A stretch of DNA of 64,000 bases from Fimiplasma intestinipullorum (GCA_018715065.1 DVMJ01000051.1:1-64000), one strand, 5' to 3'. Shown: positions 41,039 to 50,325, counted from the first letter of the stretch. The notes: generated from the letters alone by a model not told the origin. A program made the numbers and translations.

Positions 41039-41810
41039 TGAGGGCAATAAAGCTGACGTTTCGTCCACAGCCATGATCGGCGCGGTAACTGTAAAATAGA
41101 TCCTGACGTTCCATGGTACAATAAGGGCTGACAGTGATCTGCGAAGCTGGGATCCCTGCCAAAAGCATTTGTGCTTTCGCCAGTCCTTTCGCATCAAGCA
41201 GATAGTTACCATCCGCTTTTTGCGTATAAAACGGGCTACCATCGATCTCCATTTCTTTGACTAACGAAATGATATCCTCTTTGGCTTCAAAACGATTTTT
41301 GCCTAAAGAAGGCCCGATATAAGCAAACATCTCTTTAGGGGAACAGTTTTCTTTGTCTATCAAAAGGCGGATGGCTTTGAGCGTAATTTCATGTACGTTC
41401 CCTTTCCAGCCGGAGTGTAGCGCCAAGATCAGCTGCTGTTTTCGTTCATATAATAATATTGGGATACAATCTGCATGATAAGTCAATAAAAAGAGACCTC
41501 TGTCCTTTGTATAGAGACCGTCAATGGATGCAGGTGCATCGTCAAGCGAGTACATGCCACGTCCGCCATCGGCCAGACTGACTTTCATGAGATTGGTCGA
41601 ATGCGTTTGCAGGGGGCTGACCATGCAATCGAGCTGTGTATGCAGCGTTTCAGCTAATAACTGGCGGTTAGCCAGCACTTTTTGGGGATCATCACCCACA
41701 TTCAAACCCAGGTTTAAACCGGCATAACTGCCCTGGCTGTAACCGCCTTGGCGTGTGGTCGTGCCGGCAACAATCTCCGGGTCAATGTTCCATGAGATTA
41801 ATTTCATCAT
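41028..41810 (-). CDS. pgeF: PgeF/YfiH-type purine nucleoside phosphorylase and peptidoglycan editing factor
   Basis: A 260-residue laccase-domain (DUF152) protein. The three zinc-ligand elements are visible: LQTHSTN, YHADCIPILLYE and ALHSGWKGN. E. coli PgeF edits mis-synthesised UDP-MurNAc; human and bacterial homologues are reported to act on purine nucleosides. ATG 41810 (or the next ATG) has only a moderate AAAGGA 11 nt upstream. It is convergent with the NAD(P)HX gene. Confidence 0.93.
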   Translation of the reverse strand: MMKLISWNIDPEIVAGTTTRQGGYSQGSYAGLNLGLNVGDDPQKVLANRQLLAETLHTQLDCMVSPLQTHSTNLMKVSLADGGRGMYSLDDAPASIDGLYTKDRGLFLLTYHADCIPILLYERKQQLILALHSGWKGNVHEITLKAIRLLIDKENCSPKEMFAYIGPSLGKNRFEAKEDIISLVKEMEIDGSPFYTQKADGNYLLDAKGLAKAQMLLAGIPASQITVSPYCTMERQDLFYSYRADHGCGRNVSFIALKEK

Positions 41811-41840
41811 TTTTTTAAGTCCTTTCTATGTTGTTGGCCT

Positions 41841-41868
41841 AACTCCTTTTTTGGTTTCACATATGATA
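41841..41868 (+). promoter_or_regulatory. Candidate SigK promoter of the coat-like gene
   Basis: AAC (41841-41843) lies 16 nt before CATATGATA (41860-41868), matching the SigK -10 pattern CATAnnnTA and its short -35 AC. SigE also recognises a CATA-type -10. No SigA-like -35 (TTGACA) is placed correctly. Confidence 0.5.
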
Positions 41869-41891
41869 GAAGTGTAAAGGAGGCGTTGAAA

Positions 41892-42188
41892 ATGTATGGA
41901 TGTCAACAAGTACAGACCACTGCACAGGCCAATGGCTGCTGCACACAGGTCAATACAGGAAACTGCTGTGGCTGTTCACAGATGATGGCTAACACCGTGA
42001 ACAATGGAATCAGTCCAATGAATAACGGGCTCACTCCGATTGTGATGCCTGGACAGGTTCGCACATTTGAGACTTTCTCATTTGTAGAACAGCCAGTTAT
42101 TTTCCCGGTTGAATGCCGCCAGGTTAATCGCGTTATTGGCGTTCCACGCTTTTATACAGCTTATACGCAGACGTGCTGTAATGGTTAA
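41892..42188 (+). CDS. Cys-rich spore coat-like protein (CotD-type)
   Basis: A 98-residue protein with Cys/Asn/Gln/Gly-rich N-terminus (CCTQVNTGNCCGC) and a Pro/Val-rich second half, TPIVMPGQVRTFETFSFVEQPVIFPVECRQVN, ending in Cys-Cys. Composition, length and the V.P...V..P.E/H.. pattern resemble CotD-family coat proteins, which are crosslinked via cysteines; similarity is weak. The SigK-like promoter just upstream supports late mother-cell expression. ATG 41892 has AAAGGAGG; a TTG at 41886 is less likely. Tentative. Confidence 0.65.
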   Translation: MYGCQQVQTTAQANGCCTQVNTGNCCGCSQMMANTVNNGISPMNNGLTPIVMPGQVRTFETFSFVEQPVIFPVECRQVNRVIGVPRFYTAYTQTCCNG

Positions 42189-42212
42189 AAGGTGCTTCAG
42201 GCACCTTTTTTT
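42187..42212. terminator. Terminator between the coat-like gene and rqcH
   Basis: Stem AAAAGGTGC (42187-42195) with GCACCTTTT (42201-42209), TTCAG loop, T run on the right; the left A-rich arm allows minus-strand use. rqcH's stop is in the loop. Confidence 0.8.
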
Positions 42213-43849
42213 GTGAGCGTTTCGCGAACAGCAGGATCAGGGTCGATATAAATGGTTTTATAATGACTCAAAATGACTTTTCCAGGAATTCCTCCCGGGG
42301 CTTTTTTTAAGGATTGTACCTTGGCGTAGTTCACCGGAACCGAACTGGAATAAGCTGCCTTGGAGTAGAGGGCGGCTAAATTAGCAGCCAGGCGGATCAG
42401 ATATTCGTCCAATGTGTCCTGACAGACGATCACATGGCTGCCGGGCATGTCTTTGACATGGAACCAGTAATACTGTTTGCGTGCATGTTTAAAAGTGAGA
42501 AAATCATTTTGCAGATTATTTTTGCCAATCCAGATCTCTGTTCCGTCTTTAGCGATCCAGCTTTCAAAATGGGGCATTTTTTTCTTTTGTTTGGGCCCTT
42601 TGGCATGTTTCTTTTTGTGCAGATAACCAAGGCTTTCCAGTTCTTCTTTCATTTCTAACGCATCGTAGTAGCCAGCGTTTTCCATCATGGCCAGCATGCC
42701 GTCGAAATAGTCGATCTCGTTTTTGGTTTTTTCAATCTGTTCCTGCAGTATAGAGATCGAATTCTTGGCTTTGGTATAGCGGCTAAAATAGCGTTTGGCA
42801 TTGGTCTTGCCATCAAAACGTGGATCTAGTTCGATGGTCAGAGGCGTGTTGTCATAATAGTTTTCGACAGTGATCTGTGTCATTCCCTTTTGAATCTGAT
42901 CGAGATAACTGTAAAGCAGTTCGCCTTTTAAGCGCAGATCTTCGCTGTTAGTCGATTCAAAAAGCGTTTGTTCAAGCTTATAAATCTTATTCGTATTCTT
43001 TTGCCACTCGTTATGTAAAAAATGTTTAAGATCGGATGTCTGCTGTTTGATACGATCTTTTTCGTCCTTTTCGGCATAAAAATGATCCAGTCCGTCATAG
43101 AGTGGTTCTTTGCTGAAATGCGCTGATAAATGGGTCAACGGGATGAGATGAAATTCTTCCTTTGGAGCATTTTGGGCGATGTAAAGATGGTCTGATTGAA
43201 AGACTTTTGTGAGGACCTCTTTGACATCTTCTCCTTTCTCCTGACGATAGGTCAGTTCTTTGGCCAAAACGGGTGACATACCGGACCAGTCAAGATACAT
43301 CTTATCATAAGCCTGACCTTCGAAATGATGTGGATCTTTTTTGTGATCAAAAAGTGGCGGGTATTCATATCGGGCACCAGGCTGAACGATACGAACCTGG
43401 CTCATTTCCGGGTTGATCCGTTTGATGGCATCGATAATCGTGCCATCCTGGCGAACCAGAATGATATTGGAGTGTTTGCCCATGATTTCCAGATAAAGGG
43501 TCAAATGCGTATCATCTCCCATTTCGTTACGTCCTAAAAAGGTCATCATTGCAATCCGTTCTAATCCTAATTGGCGAATTTCTTTAATGAAGGCCCCTTC
43601 CAGGTGTTTGCGTAAGGACATGACAAGCTGACTTGGCATAGGTGGGGTAGGGTAATCCATTGTTGTTAAAGAAAAGCGGGCATAGGAAGGATGGGCGGAG
43701 AGCAGAAGCTTAACGTTTTTCCCTTTGGCGCGAATATGTATCAACAGCTCATAATTAGAAACCTGATAGATCCGGCTGACTTTGCCGGTGATCAGAGCTT
43801 CATTGAGTGCACGCACATAGCGGTTCATGACGATTCCATCAAAACTCAT
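42197..43849 (-). CDS. rqcH: RqcH/Rqc2 ribosome quality-control factor (NFACT, FbpA family)
   Basis: A 550-residue NFACT protein that adds C-terminal alanine tails to nascent chains on obstructed 50S subunits. The NFACT-N domain opens MSFDGIVMNRYVRALNEAL and includes the SRIYQ and YLEIMGKHSNIILV motifs. A coiled coil (about 260-430) precedes NFACT-R, with GTEIWIGKNNLQND, ARKQYYWFHVKDMPGSHVIV. ATG 43849 gives the MSFDG start also seen in B. subtilis YloA; a GTG at 43861 is closer to the AAAGGA ribosome site and cannot be excluded. It is divergent from gmk, a common arrangement in Bacillota. Confidence 0.93.
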   Translation of the reverse strand: MSFDGIVMNRYVRALNEALITGKVSRIYQVSNYELLIHIRAKGKNVKLLLSAHPSYARFSLTTMDYPTPPMPSQLVMSLRKHLEGAFIKEIRQLGLERIAMMTFLGRNEMGDDTHLTLYLEIMGKHSNIILVRQDGTIIDAIKRINPEMSQVRIVQPGARYEYPPLFDHKKDPHHFEGQAYDKMYLDWSGMSPVLAKELTYRQEKGEDVKEVLTKVFQSDHLYIAQNAPKEEFHLIPLTHLSAHFSKEPLYDGLDHFYAEKDEKDRIKQQTSDLKHFLHNEWQKNTNKIYKLEQTLFESTNSEDLRLKGELLYSYLDQIQKGMTQITVENYYDNTPLTIELDPRFDGKTNAKRYFSRYTKAKNSISILQEQIEKTKNEIDYFDGMLAMMENAGYYDALEMKEELESLGYLHKKKHAKGPKQKKKMPHFESWIAKDGTEIWIGKNNLQNDFLTFKHARKQYYWFHVKDMPGSHVIVCQDTLDEYLIRLAANLAALYSKAAYSSSVPVNYAKVQSLKKAPGGIPGKVILSHYKTIYIDPDPAVRETLTKKGA

Positions 43850-43884
43850 AAGTTTATTCACTATCCTTTCTTATTCTACTATGA

Positions 43885-43890
43885 AGTATA
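43885..43890 (-). promoter_or_regulatory. -10 of the rqcH promoter
   Basis: Minus-strand TGC-TATACT, an extended -10 about 36 nt before the rqcH start; the -35 match is weak. Confidence 0.45.
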
Positions 43891-43943
43891 GCATATTTTT
43901 ACATTTGAAGAAATGCTTTTCCTTTGCAGAATGGCTCGTTTTC

Positions 43944-43972
43944 TTGACAAGTGCTGGTGTTTTTTGTATGAT
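43944..43972 (+). promoter_or_regulatory. Strong SigA-type promoter of gmk
   Basis: A perfect TTGACA (43944-43949), 17-nt spacer and TATGAT (43967-43972), 27 nt before the start codon. Confidence 0.8.
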
Positions 43973-43998
43973 GATAAAAAAGATAAGGAGACGTTAGC

Positions 43999-44565
43999 AT
44001 GACAAGAGGAATTTTGATTATTTTAAGCGGACCTAGCGGAGTCGGTAAAGGAACGGTTCGGCAGGTATTGTTTGAACATCAAGAATTAGGATTACATTAT
44101 TCCATTTCAATGACGACGCGCAAACCACGACCTGGAGAGGTAGATGGTCGAGATTACTTCTTTGTCGATCAACAGACTTTTGAAAAGACCATTGCAGAGG
44201 ATGGCTTTTTGGAGTACGCAACATTTGTTTCTCATTCGTATGGAACGCCTAAAGCCTACGTTGAAAAGCTGTTAGAGGAAGGAAAAAACGTTTTACTGGA
44301 AATTGAAATGCAGGGAGCCTTACAGGTCATGAAAAAATGTCCGGATGCTTTAAGCATCTTTTTGCTTCCGCCTAGTCTGGAGGAGCTGGAAAGAAGGATC
44401 CGTCATCGTGGTACGGAGGCTGAAGAAGTGATCAGACAGCGTATGGAGACCGCGCGTAAAGAAATGAATATGAAAGATCATTATCAGTATCAGGTCGTGA
44501 ATCAGACCGTGGAACAGGCAAGTAACGAGATCGCCGCCATTATTCTGAAAAATATGAAAAAATAG
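43999..44565 (+). CDS. gmk: Guanylate kinase
   Basis: A 188-residue guanylate kinase (GMP + ATP to GDP + ADP). P-loop GPSGVGKGT (11-19), GMP-binding SMTTRKPRPGEVDGRDYFFV, and NVLLEIEMQGALQV are all intact. It opens the gmk-priA-rsmB-rlmN neighbourhood but is separated from priA by its own terminator. rpoZ and coaBC, which often follow, are absent. Confidence 0.97.
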   Translation: MTRGILIILSGPSGVGKGTVRQVLFEHQELGLHYSISMTTRKPRPGEVDGRDYFFVDQQTFEKTIAEDGFLEYATFVSHSYGTPKAYVEKLLEEGKNVLLEIEMQGALQVMKKCPDALSIFLLPPSLEELERRIRHRGTEAEEVIRQRMETARKEMNMKDHYQYQVVNQTVEQASNEIAAIILKNMKK

Positions 44566-44584
44566 GATGAAACCTATTTTTTTT
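44559..44584 (+). terminator. Terminator after gmk
   Basis: Stem AAAATAGG (44559-44566) with CCTATTTT (44573-44580), 6-nt loop, T run; the stop codon TAG is in the left arm. Confidence 0.75.
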
Positions 44585-44597
44585 CATTTATTGATGA

Positions 44598-44603
44598 TAT
44601 AAT
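44598..44603 (+). promoter_or_regulatory. -10 of the priA operon
   Basis: TATAAT 29 nt before priA. The -35 region is a T tract, so the promoter is only moderately supported. Confidence 0.4.
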
Positions 44604-44632
44604 AAAACGCAGTGTAGGAAGGTGAAGATGAT

Positions 44633-46813
44633 ATGCAGATCGTGAGTGTCCTGATCGAACATCCAATCAGACATTTGGATACCTGTTTTGATTATATTTA
44701 TGATCAGGCCATCCAGCCAGGTGTCCGTGTTCGCGTGATGTTTGGTCGCCAGAAGCTCGTGGGACTGGTTCGTTCAGTGCATACGACTTCTGAAGATTTG
44801 GCAAGTTTAGAAGAACGCCAGGGCTTTCGTTATAAACCTATTCTGGAAGTGTTGGATCAAACGCCGCTCTTGAATCAGGAATTGGACGAGCTGGCGCAAA
44901 AGCTGTCTCGAATGACATTTACCCCTCTGATCAATTGCATCAAGGTGATGCTGCCGCCAAGCCTGAAGCCTTCCAGTACGCAGCAGATCGGAATCAAGAC
45001 GCAAAAGGTGGTCCATTTTGGTCAGTTTGTAGAAGGCTTGACGGATCGGCAGTACGAAGTGCTGAAAGCCATCCAAAAACAGGGGACGATCCCGCTCAAA
45101 GAAGTTCAGGCCAGTCGACCTCTTTTAAAGAAGCTGCAAGAGAAACAATGCATCACGATCTTTGATCAGGAGGTCTACCGGGAATCCAGCGTCCAGGGAC
45201 GTGAAGATGTTCACCATACGCTGACCGATGAACAGCGGGCTGCCGTTGCTTCGATGCTGTCACCAGCTGCACGAGATAAACCAATTCTGCTGCATGGCGT
45301 GACTGGTTCAGGAAAAACAGAAGTTTACCTGCAATTAGCCAGTCATATGCTTAAGCAGGGACAACAGGTACTGATGTTGGTACCTGAAATTTCACTGACA
45401 CCTAAGCTGACGGCTGTTTTTATGGCCCGCTTTCCTTCCAAGGTGGCTATTTGGCATTCGCGGATGAGCGATGGGGAACGATATGATACCTATCGACGGA
45501 TTGCTGCCGGTCAGGTGGATGTTGTGGTAGGGGCTCGCAGTGCTGTTTTTGCTCCGCTGTCGCATATAGGTTTGATTATTTTAGATGAGGAGCACGACGC
45601 GAGCTATAAGCAGGAATCCAGTCCACGTTATCATACGCGGGATGTGGCACTGCTTCGCCAGCGTTATCATCATGCACTGCTTGTTTTAGGCAGTGCCAGT
45701 CCTTCGCTGGAAAGTTATGCTCGTGCCAGCACAGGCCGTTATCATCTGGTGACGCTTAAACATCGGGTCTTTGCCCAAGCTCTGCCAAAAGCGGAAATTG
45801 TCGATATGGGTCAGGAAATTCGCTCGGGAAACTACAGCTATTTTTCCCGGTCCCTGAAAGCGGCCCTGCAGCATTGCCTTCAGCAAGGTCATCAGGCATT
45901 ACTATTGATGAATCGGCGAGGCTATGCGAATTATATGATGTGCAGTGAATGCCATACGGTTTTGAAATGTCCGCACTGTGATGTGAGCATGACTTATCAT
46001 AAAAAGGATCGGTCTCTACGCTGTCATTACTGTGGTTATGAGATCCCGCTGCCTTCGGCCTGCCCTGAGTGTGGCAGTGCACTTTTGACGGGTAAGGGAA
46101 GTGGAACTGAAAAAATTGCGGAAGCCCTGCAGGATGAGTTTCCCGGCGTTGGGGTCATCCGCTATGATCTGGATACGACTTCGCGCAAAGGTGCTCACGA
46201 AAAGCTGCTTTCTGATTTTGAAAACCAGAAAGCGCAGATCCTGTTGGGGACGCAGATGATCGCCAAGGGATTAGATTTTAAAAATGTGACACTGGTCGGC
46301 ATTTTGGATGCAGATCAGTCCTTGAATATACCGGATTATCGTTCATTTGAAAGAACTTTCGATCTTATTTTGCAGGTTGCCGGACGTGCGGGGCGCGATC
46401 GTCTGAGCGGACGTGTCATCATTCAGACGTTCAACCCTTCTCAATATCCGATTGTACTGGGCGCGCGGCAGGATTATGAAGCTTTTTATAAAAAGGAAAT
46501 TGCCAGCCGTGCGCTGGCGGTCTATCCACCTTATTGTTATATGCTGAGCATTTTGTTTAGCTATAAACAGGAAGATGAGGTGGTGAAGGTCGCTACCCAG
46601 GTGGCTGCCTATCTGCAAACCAAAGTAAAACAGATCCATGTTCTGGGTCCATCGGTTTGTCTGATAGCGAAGATGCATGATGATTATCGTTATCGGGTCC
46701 TGGTCAAATATACAAAGCATGACGCTTTATTCGAGGCCGTCCGGACGATCCTGGAGAATTTGAAGACTAAGGTCAAGATCGATATTGATGTTAATCCATA
46801 TTCACAGATGTAG
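44633..46813 (+). CDS. priA: Primosomal helicase PriA
   Basis: A 726-residue PriA that reloads the replisome at stalled forks. The N-terminal 3'-end-binding domain is followed by Walker A GVTGSGKTEVY, the DEEH box, GSASPSLES, and a helicase insertion with four CxxC pairs (CSECHTVLKCPHCDVSM, CHYCGYEIPLPSACPECGS) that bind zinc. Then GTEKIAEALQDEFP, LLGTQMIAKGLDF and QVAGRAGR. It starts the operon priA-Sel1-rsmB-rlmN-prpC-prkC-rsgA-rpe-thiN. Confidence 0.96.
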   Translation: MQIVSVLIEHPIRHLDTCFDYIYDQAIQPGVRVRVMFGRQKLVGLVRSVHTTSEDLASLEERQGFRYKPILEVLDQTPLLNQELDELAQKLSRMTFTPLINCIKVMLPPSLKPSSTQQIGIKTQKVVHFGQFVEGLTDRQYEVLKAIQKQGTIPLKEVQASRPLLKKLQEKQCITIFDQEVYRESSVQGREDVHHTLTDEQRAAVASMLSPAARDKPILLHGVTGSGKTEVYLQLASHMLKQGQQVLMLVPEISLTPKLTAVFMARFPSKVAIWHSRMSDGERYDTYRRIAAGQVDVVVGARSAVFAPLSHIGLIILDEEHDASYKQESSPRYHTRDVALLRQRYHHALLVLGSASPSLESYARASTGRYHLVTLKHRVFAQALPKAEIVDMGQEIRSGNYSYFSRSLKAALQHCLQQGHQALLLMNRRGYANYMMCSECHTVLKCPHCDVSMTYHKKDRSLRCHYCGYEIPLPSACPECGSALLTGKGSGTEKIAEALQDEFPGVGVIRYDLDTTSRKGAHEKLLSDFENQKAQILLGTQMIAKGLDFKNVTLVGILDADQSLNIPDYRSFERTFDLILQVAGRAGRDRLSGRVIIQTFNPSQYPIVLGARQDYEAFYKKEIASRALAVYPPYCYMLSILFSYKQEDEVVKVATQVAAYLQTKVKQIHVLGPSVCLIAKMHDDYRYRVLVKYTKHDALFEAVRTILENLKTKVKIDIDVNPYSQM

Positions 46814-46823
46814 GAGGGGAAAT

Positions 46824-47279
46824 ATGCCGAGAAAAAAACAAAGTGAAATTGAGATGTTAGAACAGGAAATTAAGCGTGGAAATATTCATGCGCTTTATAA
46901 TATTGGCTTTATGTATCTGGTCGGAGAAGACGTAGAGAAAGATGAAGCAAAGGCAGTGCAGTATTTTAAGAAAGGCTGCACCCATCAGGATGGGCGCTGT
47001 ATGCAGGCTTTAGCGATGTGCTATCGCTATGGCGATGGTGTCGAGCAGGATGAAAGCCGTACACTTTACTGGCTCAAAGCAGGCGCTAAAATTGAAGATC
47101 CCGGCTGTATGTATCACTATGCGCTGGCTTTACTTGAAAAAGATGATCAGAGTGAGGAAGCAATTGCGCTTATGAAAGCAGCTGCTGGTAAGAAAAATAA
47201 AGATGCACGCACCTGGCTGAAACAGCATGGTTATCAACAACCATCCTGGTGGCAGCGACTGGGAGGGAAACGGACATGA
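46824..47279 (+). CDS. Sel1-repeat (SLR) protein
   Basis: A 151-residue protein with three Sel1-like helical repeats (HALYNIGFMYLVGEDVEKDEAKAVQYFKKG; RCMQALAMCYRYGDGVEQDESRTLYWLKAG; GCMYHYALALLEKDDQSEEAIALMKAA). Such repeats mediate protein-protein contact in signalling. It lies between priA and rsmB, where def and fmt usually stand, and its end overlaps rsmB by ATGA. ATG 46824 follows AGGAGGGG; the earlier ATG at 46785 is inside priA. Function unknown. Confidence 0.85.
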   Translation: MPRKKQSEIEMLEQEIKRGNIHALYNIGFMYLVGEDVEKDEAKAVQYFKKGCTHQDGRCMQALAMCYRYGDGVEQDESRTLYWLKAGAKIEDPGCMYHYALALLEKDDQSEEAIALMKAAAGKKNKDARTWLKQHGYQQPSWWQRLGGKRT

Positions 47280-48553
47280 AAAAAACCGTCCGGGCCTATG
47301 CCTTAGATATCCTTAGACGTCAGGAGTCAGAGGGCGGATATCTTAATTTAATGTTGAATCATGCCCTTCAGACGGCCAATCTGTCGAGCCAGGATGCTGA
47401 TTTTTTAACACGGCTGGTCTATCTGGTCGTCAGTCATCAGCTGTATCTAGATCATTGGATCAATCCGATCATTCAGGGGAAGCGTGTACGCCCACTTGAA
47501 AAAACGGTCTTGAGTATGAGCTTATGTCAAATGCTGTTTTTTGATCGCGTTCCGACTTATGCCATCATTGATGAGGCAGTGGCGCTTGTTAAGGCAAGAA
47601 GGGGCAAGCAGGCAGCCGGTTTTATGAATGCCTTGCTTCACCAGCTTACAGAGATCAAGTGTGACTGGGTGGAAGGAAAAGATATCGATGAAACCTGGTC
47701 CATTAATTACAGTCATCCGATCTGGTTAGTGAAGTTACTAAGACGTCAATACGGGGATGAGACGGCTCTGAAGATCTTACAGGCCAATCAGAAAACACCG
47801 TCATTGGCAGCACGCGTAAATCGACTTGTGACCAGTAAAGAGGCATTTTTAAAGCAGTATCCGGATTGTGAGAACGGACGTCTCGCACAGGATGCAGTGC
47901 TTTTAAAAAAAGGATTCCAGGCTTATGCAGAGGCTTACCAGCGAGGTGAGATCACGATCCAGGATGAAGCCAGTCAGTATGTCAGCGAGTTTTTAGATCC
48001 ACCCACTGGACTGGTTTTGGATCTCTGCAGTGCGCCCGGCTCAAAGACTTGTCATCTGGCTAGTTTGATGCGAAATCAGGGAACGATCAAAGCGTTTGAT
48101 CTCTATCAGCATAAGATTGCCTTGGTCAAGGAGAATGCGCAACGTTTAAAAGCAACTAATATCGAGGCTCAGGTCTATGATGCAACACAGTTATCACAAA
48201 TTTTGCCTGATGGCTGTGCGGATGCTATTTTGTTAGATGCGCCTTGCTCAGGACTGGGTGTTTTGGGGCGTAAACCTGAAATTCGTTATCATGATTCCGG
48301 GGTTCTGGATGAAGTTGAACAGTTGCAGCGTCAGTTGCTGTCAGTAAGCTATTATCTTTTAAAGAATAATGGAAAAATGGTTTACAGTACCTGTACGCTA
48401 AATAAAAAAGAAAATGAGAAGAATATTGCCTGGTTTCTATCCCAACATCCACAAATGGTGCTGTGCGAGCAGCGCACGATCCAACCTTTTGAATTTGGAA
48501 CGGATGGATTCTATATGGCGAAAATGGTGAAAAAAGATGAAGAACATATATGA
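47276..48553 (+). CDS. rsmB: 16S rRNA (cytosine-967 C5) methyltransferase
   Basis: A 425-residue RsmB/Sun-family m5C methyltransferase. The N-terminal NusB-like domain is followed by the SAM motif VLDLCSAPGSKTCHLA, DAPCSGLGVLG and the motif VI catalytic cysteine in VYSTCTLNKKENEKN. Start ATG 47276 follows GGGAGGG and overlaps the previous stop. It overlaps rlmN by 17 nt, typical for this operon. Confidence 0.95.
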   Translation: MKKTVRAYALDILRRQESEGGYLNLMLNHALQTANLSSQDADFLTRLVYLVVSHQLYLDHWINPIIQGKRVRPLEKTVLSMSLCQMLFFDRVPTYAIIDEAVALVKARRGKQAAGFMNALLHQLTEIKCDWVEGKDIDETWSINYSHPIWLVKLLRRQYGDETALKILQANQKTPSLAARVNRLVTSKEAFLKQYPDCENGRLAQDAVLLKKGFQAYAEAYQRGEITIQDEASQYVSEFLDPPTGLVLDLCSAPGSKTCHLASLMRNQGTIKAFDLYQHKIALVKENAQRLKATNIEAQVYDATQLSQILPDGCADAILLDAPCSGLGVLGRKPEIRYHDSGVLDEVEQLQRQLLSVSYYLLKNNGKMVYSTCTLNKKENEKNIAWFLSQHPQMVLCEQRTIQPFEFGTDGFYMAKMVKKDEEHI

Positions 48554-49571
48554 TTACACGCAAAACCAACTGATTGAAGAAATGGCAGAAATAGGTGAAA
48601 AGAAGTTTCGTGCGACACAGGTCTTCGAATGGCTGTATCGCAAACAAGCAACCTCTTTTTCTGAAATGAGTAATTTATCTTTAGAACTAAGAGAAAAGTT
48701 AATTAAAAATTACGATATTCAGACACTAACTTTAGTTGAAAAACAAGTCGCGAAAGATGGGACCACGAAATATCTCTTTGCCTTAAAAGATGGCGGACTG
48801 ATTGAAACGGTGCTGATGCGTATGGAGTACGGACAGTCGGTCTGTGTGACCAGCCAGTTAGGCTGTAATATGGGCTGTGCTTTTTGTGCCAGCGGTCTTT
48901 TAAAGAAGCAGCGCGATCTCAGTGCGGCCGAGATGGTGGGACAGGTCATGTTCGTCAATCAGGAGCTGTTAAAAGAAGGGCTGCGCGTCACCCACGTGGT
49001 AGTTATGGGAACGGGTGAACCTTTCGACAATTATGATAACGTGGATCGCTTTGTCCACATTTTGAATGAACCTAAAGGTCTCGCTATTGGGGCCAGACAT
49101 ATGACGATCTCTACCTGCGGATTGATTCCCAAGATCGATCAGTACAGTGATAATGGTCTGCAGACCAATCTGGCTATTTCATTACACGCACCTAATGATG
49201 AAATTCGAGATCAGCTGATGCCAATCAATCGGGTCTATGGTATGGATGCATTAAGACAAAGCATCAAGAACTATATCGCTAAGACCAATCGTCGCGTCAC
49301 TTTCGAATATATTCTGCTTGACGGTGTCAATGACAGTTTGGCACACGCTCGACAGTTAGCCCATTATGTGCATGGTTTGAATTGTTATATTAATTTGATT
49401 CCCTATAATCCGGTCAGTGAAAATGGATTCCAAAAGTCGAGTGCTGAGTGCGTGAGTGCTTTTCATCAGGAATTATTGCGCTTGAAGGTCAACGCGACAT
49501 TGCGTAAAGAACATGGCAGTGATATCGATGCTGCCTGTGGCCAGCTTAGGGCAAAGAAAATGTTGAAATGA
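48537..49571 (+). CDS. rlmN: 23S rRNA A2503 / tRNA A37 C2-methyltransferase (radical SAM)
   Basis: A 344-residue RlmN that methylates A2503 of 23S rRNA and A37 of some tRNAs. The radical SAM CxxxCxxC is CNMGCAFC, GTGEPFDNYDNV and ISTCGLIPKI follow, and the methyl-carrying cysteine is the C-terminal one in DIDAACGQL. The start overlaps rsmB by 17 nt after GGTGA. Normal length. No Cfr-type differences are visible to me. Confidence 0.96.
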   Translation: MKNIYDYTQNQLIEEMAEIGEKKFRATQVFEWLYRKQATSFSEMSNLSLELREKLIKNYDIQTLTLVEKQVAKDGTTKYLFALKDGGLIETVLMRMEYGQSVCVTSQLGCNMGCAFCASGLLKKQRDLSAAEMVGQVMFVNQELLKEGLRVTHVVVMGTGEPFDNYDNVDRFVHILNEPKGLAIGARHMTISTCGLIPKIDQYSDNGLQTNLAISLHAPNDEIRDQLMPINRVYGMDALRQSIKNYIAKTNRRVTFEYILLDGVNDSLAHARQLAHYVHGLNCYINLIPYNPVSENGFQKSSAECVSAFHQELLRLKVNATLRKEHGSDIDAACGQLRAKKMLK

Positions 49572-49581
49572 GGTGGTATGC

Positions 49582-50325
49582 ATGGATTTCGCAAGTGAGA
49601 CCAATATTGGCCGCGTGAGGCAAGTGAACCAGGATCGCGCCAATGTTGTAGAGAATGATCGTCATCAGCTGTTAGCGGTCGTCTGTGATGGCATGGGCGG
49701 CCATCAGGCGGGTGAGGAAGCAAGCTCAATGGCTATTAAAGAACTGATTTCGGCTTTTAAAGCAGAACCGGGTTTTGATGATATCTGGGCAGCCAGAAAG
49801 TGGCTGCTGGAATGTATTGCGAAAGCGAATGCTTTGATCTACGCTGACAGTCAGGCCAATGCCAATCATCATGGGATGGGAACAACAGTCGTTTTAGCAC
49901 TGGTGATCGATGATCAGATGTGTGTGTGTCATGTGGGCGATTCCCGCGCCTATTTATTCGCTCAATCTGAATTGAAACAGTTGACCCAGGACCATACTTA
50001 TGTCAATCTTTTAGTAGAAAGCGGGTCGATCAATCGTGAACAGGCGCTTCATCATCCGCAAAAGAATGTGCTGATGAAGGCTTTAGGTGTATTCGAAAAG
50101 ATTGTTGTTACGCATCAGGTGCTGCCTTTTCATGAGGGGGTACTGCTGCTTTGCAGTGATGGTTTGTACAATTGTCTCAACGAAGGTCTGATCAAACAAA
50201 TTCTCGAGGCCCATCCTGATGCCAGAACGATTTGTCATCATTTAATTCATGAAGCCAATGCCCGTGGTGGTTATGATAATATTGGAGTTGCACTCATTAT
50301 CAAAGGAGGGAAGTCGCATGCCTAA
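49582..50325 (+). CDS. prpC: PP2C-family Ser/Thr phosphatase
   Basis: A 247-residue PPM phosphatase that dephosphorylates substrates of the neighbouring kinase. The metal-binding Asp residues stand in VCDGMGGHQAGEEAS, VGDSRAYLF, LCSDGLYNCL and GGYDNIGVAL. ATG 49582 follows GAGGTGG. The prkC start overlaps its end by 8 nt. Conserved pairing in Bacillota. Confidence 0.96.
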   Translation: MDFASETNIGRVRQVNQDRANVVENDRHQLLAVVCDGMGGHQAGEEASSMAIKELISAFKAEPGFDDIWAARKWLLECIAKANALIYADSQANANHHGMGTTVVLALVIDDQMCVCHVGDSRAYLFAQSELKQLTQDHTYVNLLVESGSINREQALHHPQKNVLMKALGVFEKIVVTHQVLPFHEGVLLLCSDGLYNCLNEGLIKQILEAHPDARTICHHLIHEANARGGYDNIGVALIIKGGKSHA

